Shown: positions 19,084 through 27,634 of the stretch, piece by piece
How positions within the stretch are numbered: the first letter of the stretch is position 1
Layout: each line of letters starts with the position of its first letter
Assembly: GCA_944362965.1 (NCBI GenBank)
Contig: CALVTR010000003.1
Coordinates: 62,001 to 126,000, forward strand
Length of the DNA: 64,000 nucleotides
Direction: 5' to 3'
From: an uncultured Clostridia bacterium
GTDB taxonomy: Bacteria > Bacillota > Clostridia > Christensenellales > UBA1242
Translations under genes and position numbers: made by a program
Notes under the pieces: model-generated
Databases searched by the model: none
Told to the model about the DNA's origin: nothing
The model's input: only the letters and a program-made list of their open reading frames with translations

Positions 19084-19428
19084 GTGCCCGCGTTCGCCTT
19101 TCTAGGAGCTTTAAAAAATTAAAAGCTCAAACCTTTTATTTTTTTGAAAATGCTTTAGTGTTACCCCAATATATTCACCCCTTGCGGGTCCTTATTGAGG
19201 TAAAAAATCTAGAAGATTTTTTGTCGAGAGTGAAGGGGGAGCTTTACCCACAAAATTTAAGAAATTTTGCGGGAGCCCAAGTTGGGAGGGTATGGGTTCC
19301 CTTAAAATTGCTAATTTTAAGGGTGTAGCATAAGCATACAAGGTATTATATACCGAAGTATGCGGTTCATAGCTGTTAGCCTTGCAAAGCAAGGCGTGTC
19401 AGCGTCATGAATTTGTTGCCACCCCAAT
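19084..19428 (-). repeat. Dispersed hairpin-rich repeat, copy A (downstream of gerC)
   Basis: A 662-base gap between gerC and ftsH holds this structure and no credible gene. Its core (19174-19289) matches 56277-56379: TTCACCCCTTG-GGGTCCTTATT, GGAGCTTTA-CCCACAAA and GCCCAAGTTGGGAGG are conserved linkers. Between them the hairpins differ in sequence but stay paired (AAAAAATCT-AGA-AGATTTTTT here). Further right are CCCTTAAAATT-GCT with its complement, a nested GCATAC hairpin, and GCCTTGC-AAA-GCAAGGC. GTGCCCGCGTTC (19084-19095) also recurs at 56419-56430, but on the other side of the core. A:C mismatches on plus become G:U on minus, suggesting RNA from the minus strand. Confidence 0.7.
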
Positions 19429-20694
19429 TTAATCTGGCTGCACCACCATATTCAACTTAAACGTTACATAGTCAATAAACTTATCTACCGCTTCTTCTCC
19501 ACCGATGCCGTCTAAAAACTTCATAAACTCCTTTCTATTATGAAAGAAGAATTGTCTTGCTATGCCTAAGACATCAGTGTTACATTCACGCAATATATTG
19601 ATTGAATCTGTAAATTGTCTCTTAATCTGAAGCTCTATCTTTTCTGCAATCTCCTTTGTCACTTCACTGAATTCTGTATTCACCTTTAAACTGTCTTCCA
19701 CCCCGTCAACTTCAACTAGCTCGACGCCAAGCACAAGCTGTGCAATATAGATAGGATAGCCATTTTCAAATTTGCTTGAAACAAGGGTTTTCTTGGTTTT
19801 TATCTTATATTGGAGTGATATGGTCTGTCCATTTTTTTCTATTCCATCCACTGTTATTATTTGATTTACTGACTTAGGGTTTAAAATATTTATACCGTTA
19901 AGTTGGTCAATATTTAATACCGCCACCTTTTTCCCACTCTTTAAGAGCACCGCCTGACCTTGATTGACTATATGGCTTGGGTTGCCATTTGTGGCTCCAC
20001 TTCCGCCTGAACTTTGAGTGCCCTGATTTTGATCGCTGCCAGAGTTCTGCGGACTAGAAATCTCTGAGTTTTCGTTTGACTTATTCTCTTCGTCTTCAAT
20101 AGTTAGATAGCCAATAAGAGAAGATTTTGTTGGACTGAAATAACCTTTATAAAAAGCTTCAAGAGAGGTGTCGGTGACATAAAGATTGTTTGCATTGTAG
20201 CCTATAACTTGTTCAAGCTTAAGCCCAAGATCATTGACTAAATCTTGAGAATTTTCAAGCATTTCCTTAGCCGTTTTATTTGTGCAAACAAAAACAGTGT
20301 TTTCAGGAAGGGATGCAACTCTGCTTAGATAGTCAATAGATGCTGCAACGTCTTCTTCAAGCAATTTTTCATTGACAACGGTTGTCTTTGCGTGAGCAAG
20401 CCCTACCGAACGTCCCATAGCAATCTGAGCGTTGTATATAGCTTCTGCAACAGAGCTGCCCTTGCCTGATATGACCGAGCTTTTCTCTTGATATGACTGA
20501 TTTGCCGTTGGAATGAATGTTAAAAGCGAAATTTCATATTCATCTTCCACCCTGTCTATGCCGAGAGCTGTTACAACTCCGCGATTTCTGTTTTCACCAG
20601 GCGAGTATATTGCAAAAGGCGTAAAAAAAAGAAGTATTATGATAAATACTATTATCATGGGCATTTTAAACAAGATTTTTATCTTTCTTTTCAA
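19429..20694 (-). CDS. GerC-family spore germination protein lacking a lipobox
   Basis: Third subunit of a GerA-type nutrient receptor. The 421 residues show the Ger(x)C plan: TALGIDRVEDEYEISLLTFIP near the start, a central domain, and a C-terminal domain with TEFSEVTKEIAEKIELQIKRQF and DVLGIARQFFFHNRKEF. Normal GerC proteins are lipoproteins with a Cys right after the hydrophobic leader. Here the leader (FIIILLFFTPFAIYSPG) has no Cys, so it would be held by an uncleaved helix or released. A serine/asparagine/glycine-rich insert lies near residues 200-235. Its start overlaps the GerB-like gene by 29 bases. Confidence 0.85.
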   Translation of the reverse strand: MKRKIKILFKMPMIIVFIIILLFFTPFAIYSPGENRNRGVVTALGIDRVEDEYEISLLTFIPTANQSYQEKSSVISGKGSSVAEAIYNAQIAMGRSVGLAHAKTTVVNEKLLEEDVAASIDYLSRVASLPENTVFVCTNKTAKEMLENSQDLVNDLGLKLEQVIGYNANNLYVTDTSLEAFYKGYFSPTKSSLIGYLTIEDEENKSNENSEISSPQNSGSDQNQGTQSSGGSGATNGNPSHIVNQGQAVLLKSGKKVAVLNIDQLNGINILNPKSVNQIITVDGIEKNGQTISLQYKIKTKKTLVSSKFENGYPIYIAQLVLGVELVEVDGVEDSLKVNTEFSEVTKEIAEKIELQIKRQFTDSINILRECNTDVLGIARQFFFHNRKEFMKFLDGIGGEEAVDKFIDYVTFKLNMVVQPD

Positions 20695-21760
20695 TTTTCC
20701 GTCTCCTTATTATCAATATAACTAAAAGCACGATTGGAAGCAGATAGTTTATCACTATCGCAAGATATGGAAGCCAAAATAGTGCCGATGTGACCATAGT
20801 TTCATACCGACCGATAAAGACATAATAAAGAATACAAAATAGAATATCAAAAACCACTATTGAATAGTTTTTATTGAGCAGCGGAAAGATATTGACAAAA
20901 CAGTCACAAAAGGCATAGTTGAAAATCTCCATTTGAAAAAGCGTGATAAACATTATTGTTAGCATTGCAATTATGTCAAGCCTGCCTATTGCATTAAATT
21001 GCACAGAAAATACAAGTAAGTCAGCAAGTGCGTTGTTGTGCATAAAGGCGGTTATTTGATACTTTGCATAAAAAAGATAAAACAAAATTACAACCAATAT
21101 CATTGCAAAAATAGAATAAAAATATAGACGCTTTGCCTGCCCTTTCTTTATTTCTATTCTATCCATTATAAGAAAAAGAATTATAAAATCTCCAAAAGCA
21201 AAAATGTGATTGTAGAGTGCTGAGAAAAATTCTTTGCCACTTGAAATAAAAAAATCTGGTGTTGAAATTGGCGTGAAAAGTGAAATCACAAGGCAAACTA
21301 TAAAGCCTGCAATCACCACTCCAAAAAAGAGTTCTATTGTTCTTGAAAATGCCCTAACGCCACTGATTACTGCATGATTTATCACAGGCAAAAAGGCAAT
21401 AAGTGCCATAAAAATAAATTCATCTTGATAAATTTGCTGTTTAAAATAAACGTAGGTCACGCTAAAAACCAACAGGCATTTGAAAAAGAAAAAGCAAAGC
21501 ATGGCAATATATATTATTTTTGTGATAACAACGCCTAGTTTATCTTTCAAAATATCATAAAGCTTTTTATCTGGGTAGCTTTCTTTTAACTTTATAAATA
21601 TAGGAAGCATAACAAAATCTAGCAAAAAAAGCGTTATCAAAACAAAGATTGAATCTGCCGATGTTTGCTGATACATTAGTGACGGCATAAGCAATATTTT
21701 GTTTGCGAATATACACATCACTATTATCATCCCACATTGTCTTACACTTATCTTTTTCAT
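20666..21760 (-). CDS. GerB-family spore germination permease
   Basis: The 364-residue second subunit of the receptor, from the APC-like GerAB/Spore_permease family. It has ten predicted membrane helices and opens with KKISVRQCGMIIVMCIFANKILLMPSL, a GerB-type start. These proteins bind the germinant or form part of the channel in the inner spore membrane. Its ATG overlaps the end of the GerA-like gene by four bases and its end overlaps the GerC-like gene, so all three are translationally coupled. Confidence 0.88.
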   Translation of the reverse strand: MKKISVRQCGMIIVMCIFANKILLMPSLMYQQTSADSIFVLITLFLLDFVMLPIFIKLKESYPDKKLYDILKDKLGVVITKIIYIAMLCFFFFKCLLVFSVTYVYFKQQIYQDEFIFMALIAFLPVINHAVISGVRAFSRTIELFFGVVIAGFIVCLVISLFTPISTPDFFISSGKEFFSALYNHIFAFGDFIILFLIMDRIEIKKGQAKRLYFYSIFAMILVVILFYLFYAKYQITAFMHNNALADLLVFSVQFNAIGRLDIIAMLTIMFITLFQMEIFNYAFCDCFVNIFPLLNKNYSIVVFDILFCILYYVFIGRYETMVTSALFWLPYLAIVINYLLPIVLLVILIIRRRKIEKKDKNLV

Positions 21761-23181
21761 ACGCGCTCCTTACTCTCTGGGCTAAAGGATTTGGGCCGCT
21801 GTCGCATGCTATAAATTGGATCCATAAACACCGCATCCTTCAGATCTTGTGGTATGCGTGGCGAATAAGGTGCTAGATATGGTGTGCTGAAGCTGTCAAA
21901 GTTGTTTAGGTAGTTTACTATATAGACTAGCCCTGAGATAAGCCCAATAAGCCCAAGCGAGCCGCCTAAAATGATAAACACAAGTTGCAAAACTGTGATT
22001 TGTGGTGCTTGCTCTGGAATGGTGTATAGTGCGATTTTTGAAAGTGCAACTATAATCACACCCGGCGGAGAAATAAGCCCCGCTTTAACCCCTGTGTCAC
22101 CTAAAATCAATGCTCCGACAACTGAAGTTGCAAGACCTAGATAGCTTGGAAGTCTAAGACTTACTTCATACAAGATTTGAAAGAGCAAAAAGATAAACAA
22201 TATCTCTAGAAATGGTGTGAATGGCAGTCCTTGAGTTGTATCTGCAATGGTTATCAAAAAATTGAGCGGCAAGATATTATAATGATATAGCTGCAAGGCA
22301 AGATAAAAGCCCGGAGCTATCAGTGCAATAAGAAGTCCAAATAGGCGAATTACACGGACAAAGCTTGAGTAGTGATGATTTGTGTAATAGTCATTGCTAT
22401 TTTGCAGGTCTTCTATAAAAATAAAGGGAACAGTCAAAACTATCGGTGAATTGTCAACTAGGATAGCAACCTTGCCTTCAAGCAGTTTAGAGGTTACAAT
22501 ATCTGGTTTTTCTGTGTTGCCTATCTGTTTAAAAAGTGAACCCGGTCTGTTTTCTAGATAAAAAAGAATGTTATAGGAGTCTAAAATGCCGTCAATCTTG
22601 ATATTTTTGATTTTTTCTCTCACCTGTTTAACTATCTTTTTATTTGCAATACCCTTTATGTAAGTGATACAAACCTTTGTTTGTGTTTGAGAGCCAACCC
22701 TTAGCACTTCCATAACAAGATTTTGAGTTTTTAGCCTTCTTCTAAGCAAGGTTACATTTGTCTGCAAATCTTCAACAAAACCTTCTCTTGGACCTTGTAT
22801 GACTGGAGATGTTGGCGGCTCTGATGGTGTTCTCGTTGGAAATTTAAGAAGGTCGATTGATAAAATTTTGATTGAAAAGTTTGTTATTATAATAAGTTTG
22901 CCATCCAAGATTTCACTTATCATGTCTTTTTCTTTTGCTTCTTTGATATCCACACATTTTAAAATATCGTTTTTTAAGTTTTCAATAGTTATCTTGCCAT
23001 CATACATTTGAAGCGGAAAATAAACAGCGGACGAAAAAAGAGATTGGTCTATGATGCTTTTTAAAAATATAAAGCCGAGAACTTGACTGCCCTTTTTATA
23101 TAATCTATAAGAAAAATCCACGCTGTTATTTAACGTGTTTTTTATCTCTTCAATTTTTTCTTTTACATTAAAATAAGACAT
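21757..23181 (-). CDS. GerA-family spore germination receptor subunit
   Basis: First subunit of a GerA-type receptor, in the order A-B-C. The 474-residue protein has a soluble N-terminal domain of about 240 residues and a membrane part with five helices. It carries the family phrases DNSPIVLTVPFIFIEDLQNSNDYY, PGFYLALQLYHYNILP and ILGDTGVKAGLISPPGVIIVALSKIALY. It ends in a short cytoplasmic tail (SMRQRPKSFSPESKERV). AAAGGAAAAGG precedes the ATG. The subtype (GerA, GerK and so on) cannot be told by eye. Confidence 0.92.
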   Translation of the reverse strand: MSYFNVKEKIEEIKNTLNNSVDFSYRLYKKGSQVLGFIFLKSIIDQSLFSSAVYFPLQMYDGKITIENLKNDILKCVDIKEAKEKDMISEILDGKLIIITNFSIKILSIDLLKFPTRTPSEPPTSPVIQGPREGFVEDLQTNVTLLRRRLKTQNLVMEVLRVGSQTQTKVCITYIKGIANKKIVKQVREKIKNIKIDGILDSYNILFYLENRPGSLFKQIGNTEKPDIVTSKLLEGKVAILVDNSPIVLTVPFIFIEDLQNSNDYYTNHHYSSFVRVIRLFGLLIALIAPGFYLALQLYHYNILPLNFLITIADTTQGLPFTPFLEILFIFLLFQILYEVSLRLPSYLGLATSVVGALILGDTGVKAGLISPPGVIIVALSKIALYTIPEQAPQITVLQLVFIILGGSLGLIGLISGLVYIVNYLNNFDSFSTPYLAPYSPRIPQDLKDAVFMDPIYSMRQRPKSFSPESKERV

Positions 23182-23248
23182 ACCTTTTCCTTTTTTTGAA
23201 AATAGTATGTCTTATTAAAAATTTTTTATGTGTCTATTTTTCTATATA

Positions 23249-24193
23249 TTATTGTTCAGCGTAAGTCACTTCGCCATTATAAATGTTATATTCGTCTATG
23301 CTTGCTGGACTTGCGCCTATGCTAAGGTTATCTTGATAAAACAGTGAAATATCAACAGTATAGGTATAAATGTTATCACTTTGAACAACATCAAAATTTT
23401 CACATTCATATACCATATCGTCAAGATGAATGTTTATTTTTTCTAGTTCTTCATGGCCTATTATCGTCAGCACCTTTTCGTTTGAGTCAAAGGATACACT
23501 TAAAAATGGCATAAAAGTGTGAAAGAGCTCGATATTTAGCTTATTAGACGCCAAACTTTCTCTATAGCCTTCATTATTTGACATTGCAACAACATATAAA
23601 GAACGCTCGCCGCCATCAATAACTTGCAAATTATAATATGCGTTTGTAGTTTCTATAGGTTCGTAGCCATTTATATATACTATATAATAGTCGGCATATT
23701 CAATTTCGCTCCAACCAAGCATACCGCCTTCTATATTATGCACAATCACCGGCGCATCAAGATAGGTATAAGCCGTCCAAGTTAAAGGGTCGCTTATTTG
23801 ACTGTTATTCCCTTGATTCTCGGCAATATATTGGACTGTTACTGTGTAGGTCTGCCCTAATTCAATGCCCTGTTCTTGCAATTCTTCTATGCTTAGAATA
23901 TTCTTTTTGCTATCAATGACGATTTCATTTTCTCCGCTTGTGAAAACAAATTTATAACTTAAATAGTTGTCATTCATATCGACTGCAACATACACATTCT
24001 TCCCATCATCGACTATACGCAAATTATTTGGTGCGGAAACATTATAATTAAGTATAAACGCAGTGACAATGCCACCTATCGCTATAACGGCAATCACTAA
24101 TGAAAGTATAATAAAAAGCACCTTCTTCCTGCTGATTGGCTTTCTTATGCGCTTTTGTTTTGCTGTCTTTTCTTTATTTTCTTCCATTTTCAC
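23249..24193 (-). CDS. Membrane-anchored protein with fibronectin III-like domains
   Basis: The 314 residues start with a basic segment (KRIRKPISRKK), then one helix (VLFIILSLVIAVIAIGGIVTAF). About 250 external residues follow, with two fibronectin III-like modules (APNNLRIVDDGKNVYVAVD; WSEIEYADYYIVYINGYEP) and a C-terminal beta domain. Specific function unknown. Either GTG at 24193 or ATG at 24187 could be the start. TATACT (24203-24198) lies so close that the leader would be only a few bases, and there is no ribosome site. It lies just upstream of the germination operon on the same strand. Confidence 0.75.
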   Translation of the reverse strand: MKMEENKEKTAKQKRIRKPISRKKVLFIILSLVIAVIAIGGIVTAFILNYNVSAPNNLRIVDDGKNVYVAVDMNDNYLSYKFVFTSGENEIVIDSKKNILSIEELQEQGIELGQTYTVTVQYIAENQGNNSQISDPLTWTAYTYLDAPVIVHNIEGGMLGWSEIEYADYYIVYINGYEPIETTNAYYNLQVIDGGERSLYVVAMSNNEGYRESLASNKLNIELFHTFMPFLSVSFDSNEKVLTIIGHEELEKINIHLDDMVYECENFDVVQSDNIYTYTVDISLFYQDNLSIGASPASIDEYNIYNGEVTYAEQ

Positions 24194-24255
24194 TATTAGT
24201 ATAACCCATCAAGCAAAAAAATCAAAACATTTTTTAATAAAAAGAAAAAACAATA

Positions 24256-24284
24256 TTGACAAAAGTTGTTAAATGGTATATACT
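24256..24284 (+). promoter_or_regulatory. Consensus promoter of the 24308 membrane-protein gene
   Basis: TTGACA (24256-24261), 17-base spacer, TATACT (24279-24284). The start codon follows 24 bases later with GGAGG before it, so this unit has a normal short leader. Confidence 0.75.
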
Positions 24285-24307
24285 ATTGGTAAGTTATTGG
24301 AGGAATT

Positions 24308-25036
24308 ATGTTTGATTATATGTCTAATTCTCAAATTGCAGCACTTATTTTAGGTATTGTGCTTTCAGTGTTTTCTATTGTAACAACTTGTATTGCCGTT
24401 AAATACGCAAAACATTATAACTCATTTGCAAAATCTATTGCTCTTGCTGTTACTTTGCCATTTCTCGCATTTATCTCTTGGTTCTTCTTAATCTTCTCAT
24501 TCCTTGACGGATTTAGAGATGACGAACTTTTGAATCTTATCGTTTCAATTATTTTAGCAATCATTCTTGCTGGAACTGTCATTATTGTTGCAAAAGCTTT
24601 ATACAATAAGCACCAAGATGAACTTATTGACGAAGATGATGCAAAAGAAGATACAGAGCAACCTGCCAAAGAAACAACAGAAAAAGTTGAAGATGGCAAT
24701 GTTGTGACTACTGAAACTCTTCTTATTACCCACACTCCTGATGATCAAAAAAAAACGATAAAAGACAGTGAACAAAAACTTTTAACTAGCAATAAAACAC
24801 AAGCTGTAATTGAAAACACACAAAAAAACGATAGCTCAAAGAAAATAGATAACACGGAAACTGCAAAAAATGGCAAGCAAGAAGTAGAGAAAGCTGATGA
24901 AAGCAATGGGCGTTCTACTAAAAACGCTCAATCTCAAACCACTTCTGATGAACTTGAGTTTGAAAAATTCCTTGAAACTTTAAGGAAAAAGGCTGAAGAC
25001 AATCAGAAAAACAAACCTGATAATGACGAAGAATAA
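24308..25036 (+). CDS. Membrane protein with a long charged cytoplasmic tail
   Basis: Not recognised. The 242 residues have three hydrophobic helices in the first 100 (residues about 8-30, 42-65, 75-97). A hydrophilic tail rich in Asp, Glu, Lys, Thr and Gln follows, with low-complexity character to the C-terminus (FETLRKKAEDNQKNKPDNDEE-like ending). The tail looks disordered or coiled. It has a clean promoter, GGAGG before the ATG, and a terminator at 25090-25120, so it is a genuine one-gene unit. Confidence 0.75.
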   Translation: MFDYMSNSQIAALILGIVLSVFSIVTTCIAVKYAKHYNSFAKSIALAVTLPFLAFISWFFLIFSFLDGFRDDELLNLIVSIILAIILAGTVIIVAKALYNKHQDELIDEDDAKEDTEQPAKETTEKVEDGNVVTTETLLITHTPDDQKKTIKDSEQKLLTSNKTQAVIENTQKNDSSKKIDNTETAKNGKQEVEKADESNGRSTKNAQSQTTSDELEFEKFLETLRKKAEDNQKNKPDNDEE

Positions 25037-25089
25037 TAAGACAAAAAATAAACAAAATAATTTATCTTAATGACAAATTTTTACCTTTG

Positions 25090-25120
25090 AAAATTCACCT
25101 ATTATTGTAGGTGAATTTTT
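25090..25120 (+). terminator. Terminator of the 24308 gene
   Basis: AAAATTCACCT (25090-25100) pairs with AGGTGAATTTT (25109-25119) around an eight-base loop and ends in T residues. Confidence 0.85.
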
Positions 25121-25142
25121 ATTTTGATTTTAAAATTTTAAT

Positions 25143-25182
25143 AAGAAAAATCCATATAGACTTTTCTATATGGATTTTTCTT
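25143..25182 (-). terminator. Terminator of surface-protein paralog 1, shared with paralog 3
   Basis: AAGAAAAATCCATATAGA pairs perfectly with the right arm around a four-base loop. The same stem core (AAAAATCCATATAG) with a different loop follows the third paralog at 34532-34568, but not the second. Confidence 0.85.
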
Positions 25183-25219
25183 ACATATTTTGAAAATAGA
25201 TTTATAATAGACGATTTTT

Positions 25220-27499
25220 CTAACTGTTTGCCCAAGCTTGTATTATTGGCAATGTTGCAGGCTCTCCACCTCCCTCGGCAATCCAAGCAATACCTTTTGG
25301 AAGTGGAATTTTCATGTTTTCTATAAAAACAAAGTTGCTAAAATCCGAGCCTACATACCCTTTTCTATTATTTATAACATAAACACAATTTGTTACACTA
25401 GCTGAGCCGCTAGCAAGTCCTAAAGTGCCATAAGAGGTTGTGGCTTCAAATACTGTGCAATCACGAATTATAGTTGAACTATTGCCATACCCAATTATTG
25501 CTCCACGCGTTGAAGTGTTACTAGACAGGTTTCCTGTGTATAACCCACAACCAGTTATTATTGAATTAGATGCATAACCTGCAACTCCACCGGTATACCT
25601 AACACCTTCAATAGCATTTGTCATTAAATATAATCCACTTATAGTTGCATTTCTTAGATAACCAAACATTCCTGTGTATTCTTGAAAATCACCATTACTG
25701 TCATAAGACGATCCGCGCATCCATATATCTAAGCTACATCCACCTCCGTCATAATAACCTGAAAATGGACTACTTGGTGTTCCTATTGGAAACCAAGAAT
25801 ACTCAAGTATACCATTGATTGTTCCATCAACCATTGTATCGATATTTGCTCTTTGCTCGCAATATGCGTTTGTATCATAGCCATTTGCAACCCTATATGT
25901 TAACCAGCCCAAGTTTTGAGATGTTTCTATAATATAAGGATTTGCATATGTGCCAGCTCCACTTGGCTTTACTCTATTGCTATACCATGTATTAAGCCAT
26001 ATAGCATAAAGGGTGCTATGTCCTGCAACATTATAAATATCACTAGCTACTCTTTTGTTTTTGACATAATTATCATCATTTCTTACCACAGACCAACCCC
26101 TAAACACATACCCTGTTCTTGTTGGAATTGGCAGTTCCCCGCCATTATAATAACCATATGGCATACCATATGTGACCGTGATACTTGAAGGACTAACTGT
26201 TCCGCCATTGGCATTAAACGTTAATGTGTAGTCACTTGCTTCCCATAATGCATAGAGATTGACTCTGCCATTTCTAGTGCTTGTTAAATTGATTACTGAC
26301 TCTCCGTCTCTATATGTTGGCGAAGTTGCATTTCGACTTGTGCCCCAACCTATAAAAGAATAACCTGCTCTTGAATAACTATTACTTTTTAAATTTTGAG
26401 CTGTGCCATATGTAAAAGTTTGATTTGACATATTACCCGACGTTGCACCATTGCCATTGAACACCACAGAATATGATACTCCTTCCCAATTTGCAATTAG
26501 TGTGACGGCACTATCTTTTGATTGCAAGTTTATGAAATATTCACTTGTAACTTTTGTTGAACCATTAGTCCATGAGTTTGTAAGTGATACTGCCGACGAA
26601 CCATATTTAGCAGTTGATGTGTTTAAATTACTTGCTGTCCAGCCTATGAAGTCATACCCCTCTTGCGTTGGATTTGATACTTGGAATGAACTATTATATT
26701 TAGCTGTAGTTGGATGATAAGTTCCATAGTCACCACCATTTAAATTATATTTTATATCATATGTAACCGGCTCCCACTGAGCTGTCAAGGTGACTGTTCC
26801 CTTGCTAGAACGTAAATTTCTAAAATATTGACTTTTCACTTTGGTTGAACTATTTTTCCAACTTGATGTCGTGCTAGTTGTGCTTCCATATTTAGCTGTT
26901 GATGTATCCATATTGACTGCTGTCCAACCTGCAAACTCAAAACCATCTTTTGTGGGATTACTTATTCTGACATATTCATCAAAGGTTGCTGATGTTGGAT
27001 GGTATGTGCCATAATCTCCATCATTTAAATTGTATGCAATAGAGTAATCTATAGGTTCAAAATAAGCATACACATGTCTTACTACATTTGTTGTGGAAGG
27101 ACGAGATATACTTACATTCCAATTTCTGCCATAAAGAGCATAGTTTATATTTTCTTCGGGAATGTTAACTCTATCAAGTGTGTAGCCTGTTGCAGGAGTC
27201 ACACTAAAACTTAGTGCAAGAGTATCACTTCCAAGCCACGCATCAGATGGATCTAGGTCACTATTTCCACATGACTTACTTTCAGTGGCTGTGCCTTTCC
27301 AATCCACATCTCCGCCTTTTGCAGTTAAAACTAGTGTGCCTTTTCCTTCCACAACTTCGCCATAAAATTCAAGTGCAGCGGCATCTGTTGTTTGCTCTTG
27401 TTTAGAAAAAGTTCCTGTCCAAGTAGTGAGTAAAAATAACCCAAGAATGAATAAACATATTGAGAAAAATATCCATAGCAATTTTTTTGACTTAACCAC
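25220..27499 (-). CDS. Repeat-rich surface protein, paralog 1 (InlB/Flg_new-type repeats plus beta-helix)
   Basis: The 759 residues comprise a leader helix (LLWIFFSICLFILGLFLLTTW), a unique beta domain (about 40-150), and three to four Listeria-Bacteroides (Flg_new) repeats of about 75-90 residues. These repeats have phrases such as NPTQEGYDFIGWTA and YSVVFNGNGATSGNMSNQ. The C-terminal half (about 500-759) has GLUG-like turns (YTGMFGYLRNATISGLYL, YTGGVAGYASNS). There is no LPxTG motif; the protein ends in AWANS like its paralogs. Flg_new repeats occur in adhesins such as internalin B, so a host- or surface-binding role is plausible but inferred. It may be held by an uncleaved N-terminal helix. 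Confidence 0.85.
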   Translation of the reverse strand: MVKSKKLLWIFFSICLFILGLFLLTTWTGTFSKQEQTTDAAALEFYGEVVEGKGTLVLTAKGGDVDWKGTATESKSCGNSDLDPSDAWLGSDTLALSFSVTPATGYTLDRVNIPEENINYALYGRNWNVSISRPSTTNVVRHVYAYFEPIDYSIAYNLNDGDYGTYHPTSATFDEYVRISNPTKDGFEFAGWTAVNMDTSTAKYGSTTSTTSSWKNSSTKVKSQYFRNLRSSKGTVTLTAQWEPVTYDIKYNLNGGDYGTYHPTTAKYNSSFQVSNPTQEGYDFIGWTASNLNTSTAKYGSSAVSLTNSWTNGSTKVTSEYFINLQSKDSAVTLIANWEGVSYSVVFNGNGATSGNMSNQTFTYGTAQNLKSNSYSRAGYSFIGWGTSRNATSPTYRDGESVINLTSTRNGRVNLYALWEASDYTLTFNANGGTVSPSSITVTYGMPYGYYNGGELPIPTRTGYVFRGWSVVRNDDNYVKNKRVASDIYNVAGHSTLYAIWLNTWYSNRVKPSGAGTYANPYIIETSQNLGWLTYRVANGYDTNAYCEQRANIDTMVDGTINGILEYSWFPIGTPSSPFSGYYDGGGCSLDIWMRGSSYDSNGDFQEYTGMFGYLRNATISGLYLMTNAIEGVRYTGGVAGYASNSIITGCGLYTGNLSSNTSTRGAIIGYGNSSTIIRDCTVFEATTSYGTLGLASGSASVTNCVYVINNRKGYVGSDFSNFVFIENMKIPLPKGIAWIAEGGGEPATLPIIQAWANS

Positions 27500-27634
27500 A
27501 GTTTTTCATCCTTCTTATTTTTTCTTGTTTTTTCGACTTTTATCAAATTTAAAGATTATTTAAGACTATTCTAATATATTATAACATATTTAGCAATTTA
27601 ATATTAATAAATATTAATAATATAAAAAGATTTT

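Noticed and set aside
19192..19392. 66-codon open frame between gerC and ftsH
   Set aside because: It runs through the hairpin repeat, has no ribosome site, and its counterpart at 56.3 kb is full of stops, so it is not coding.
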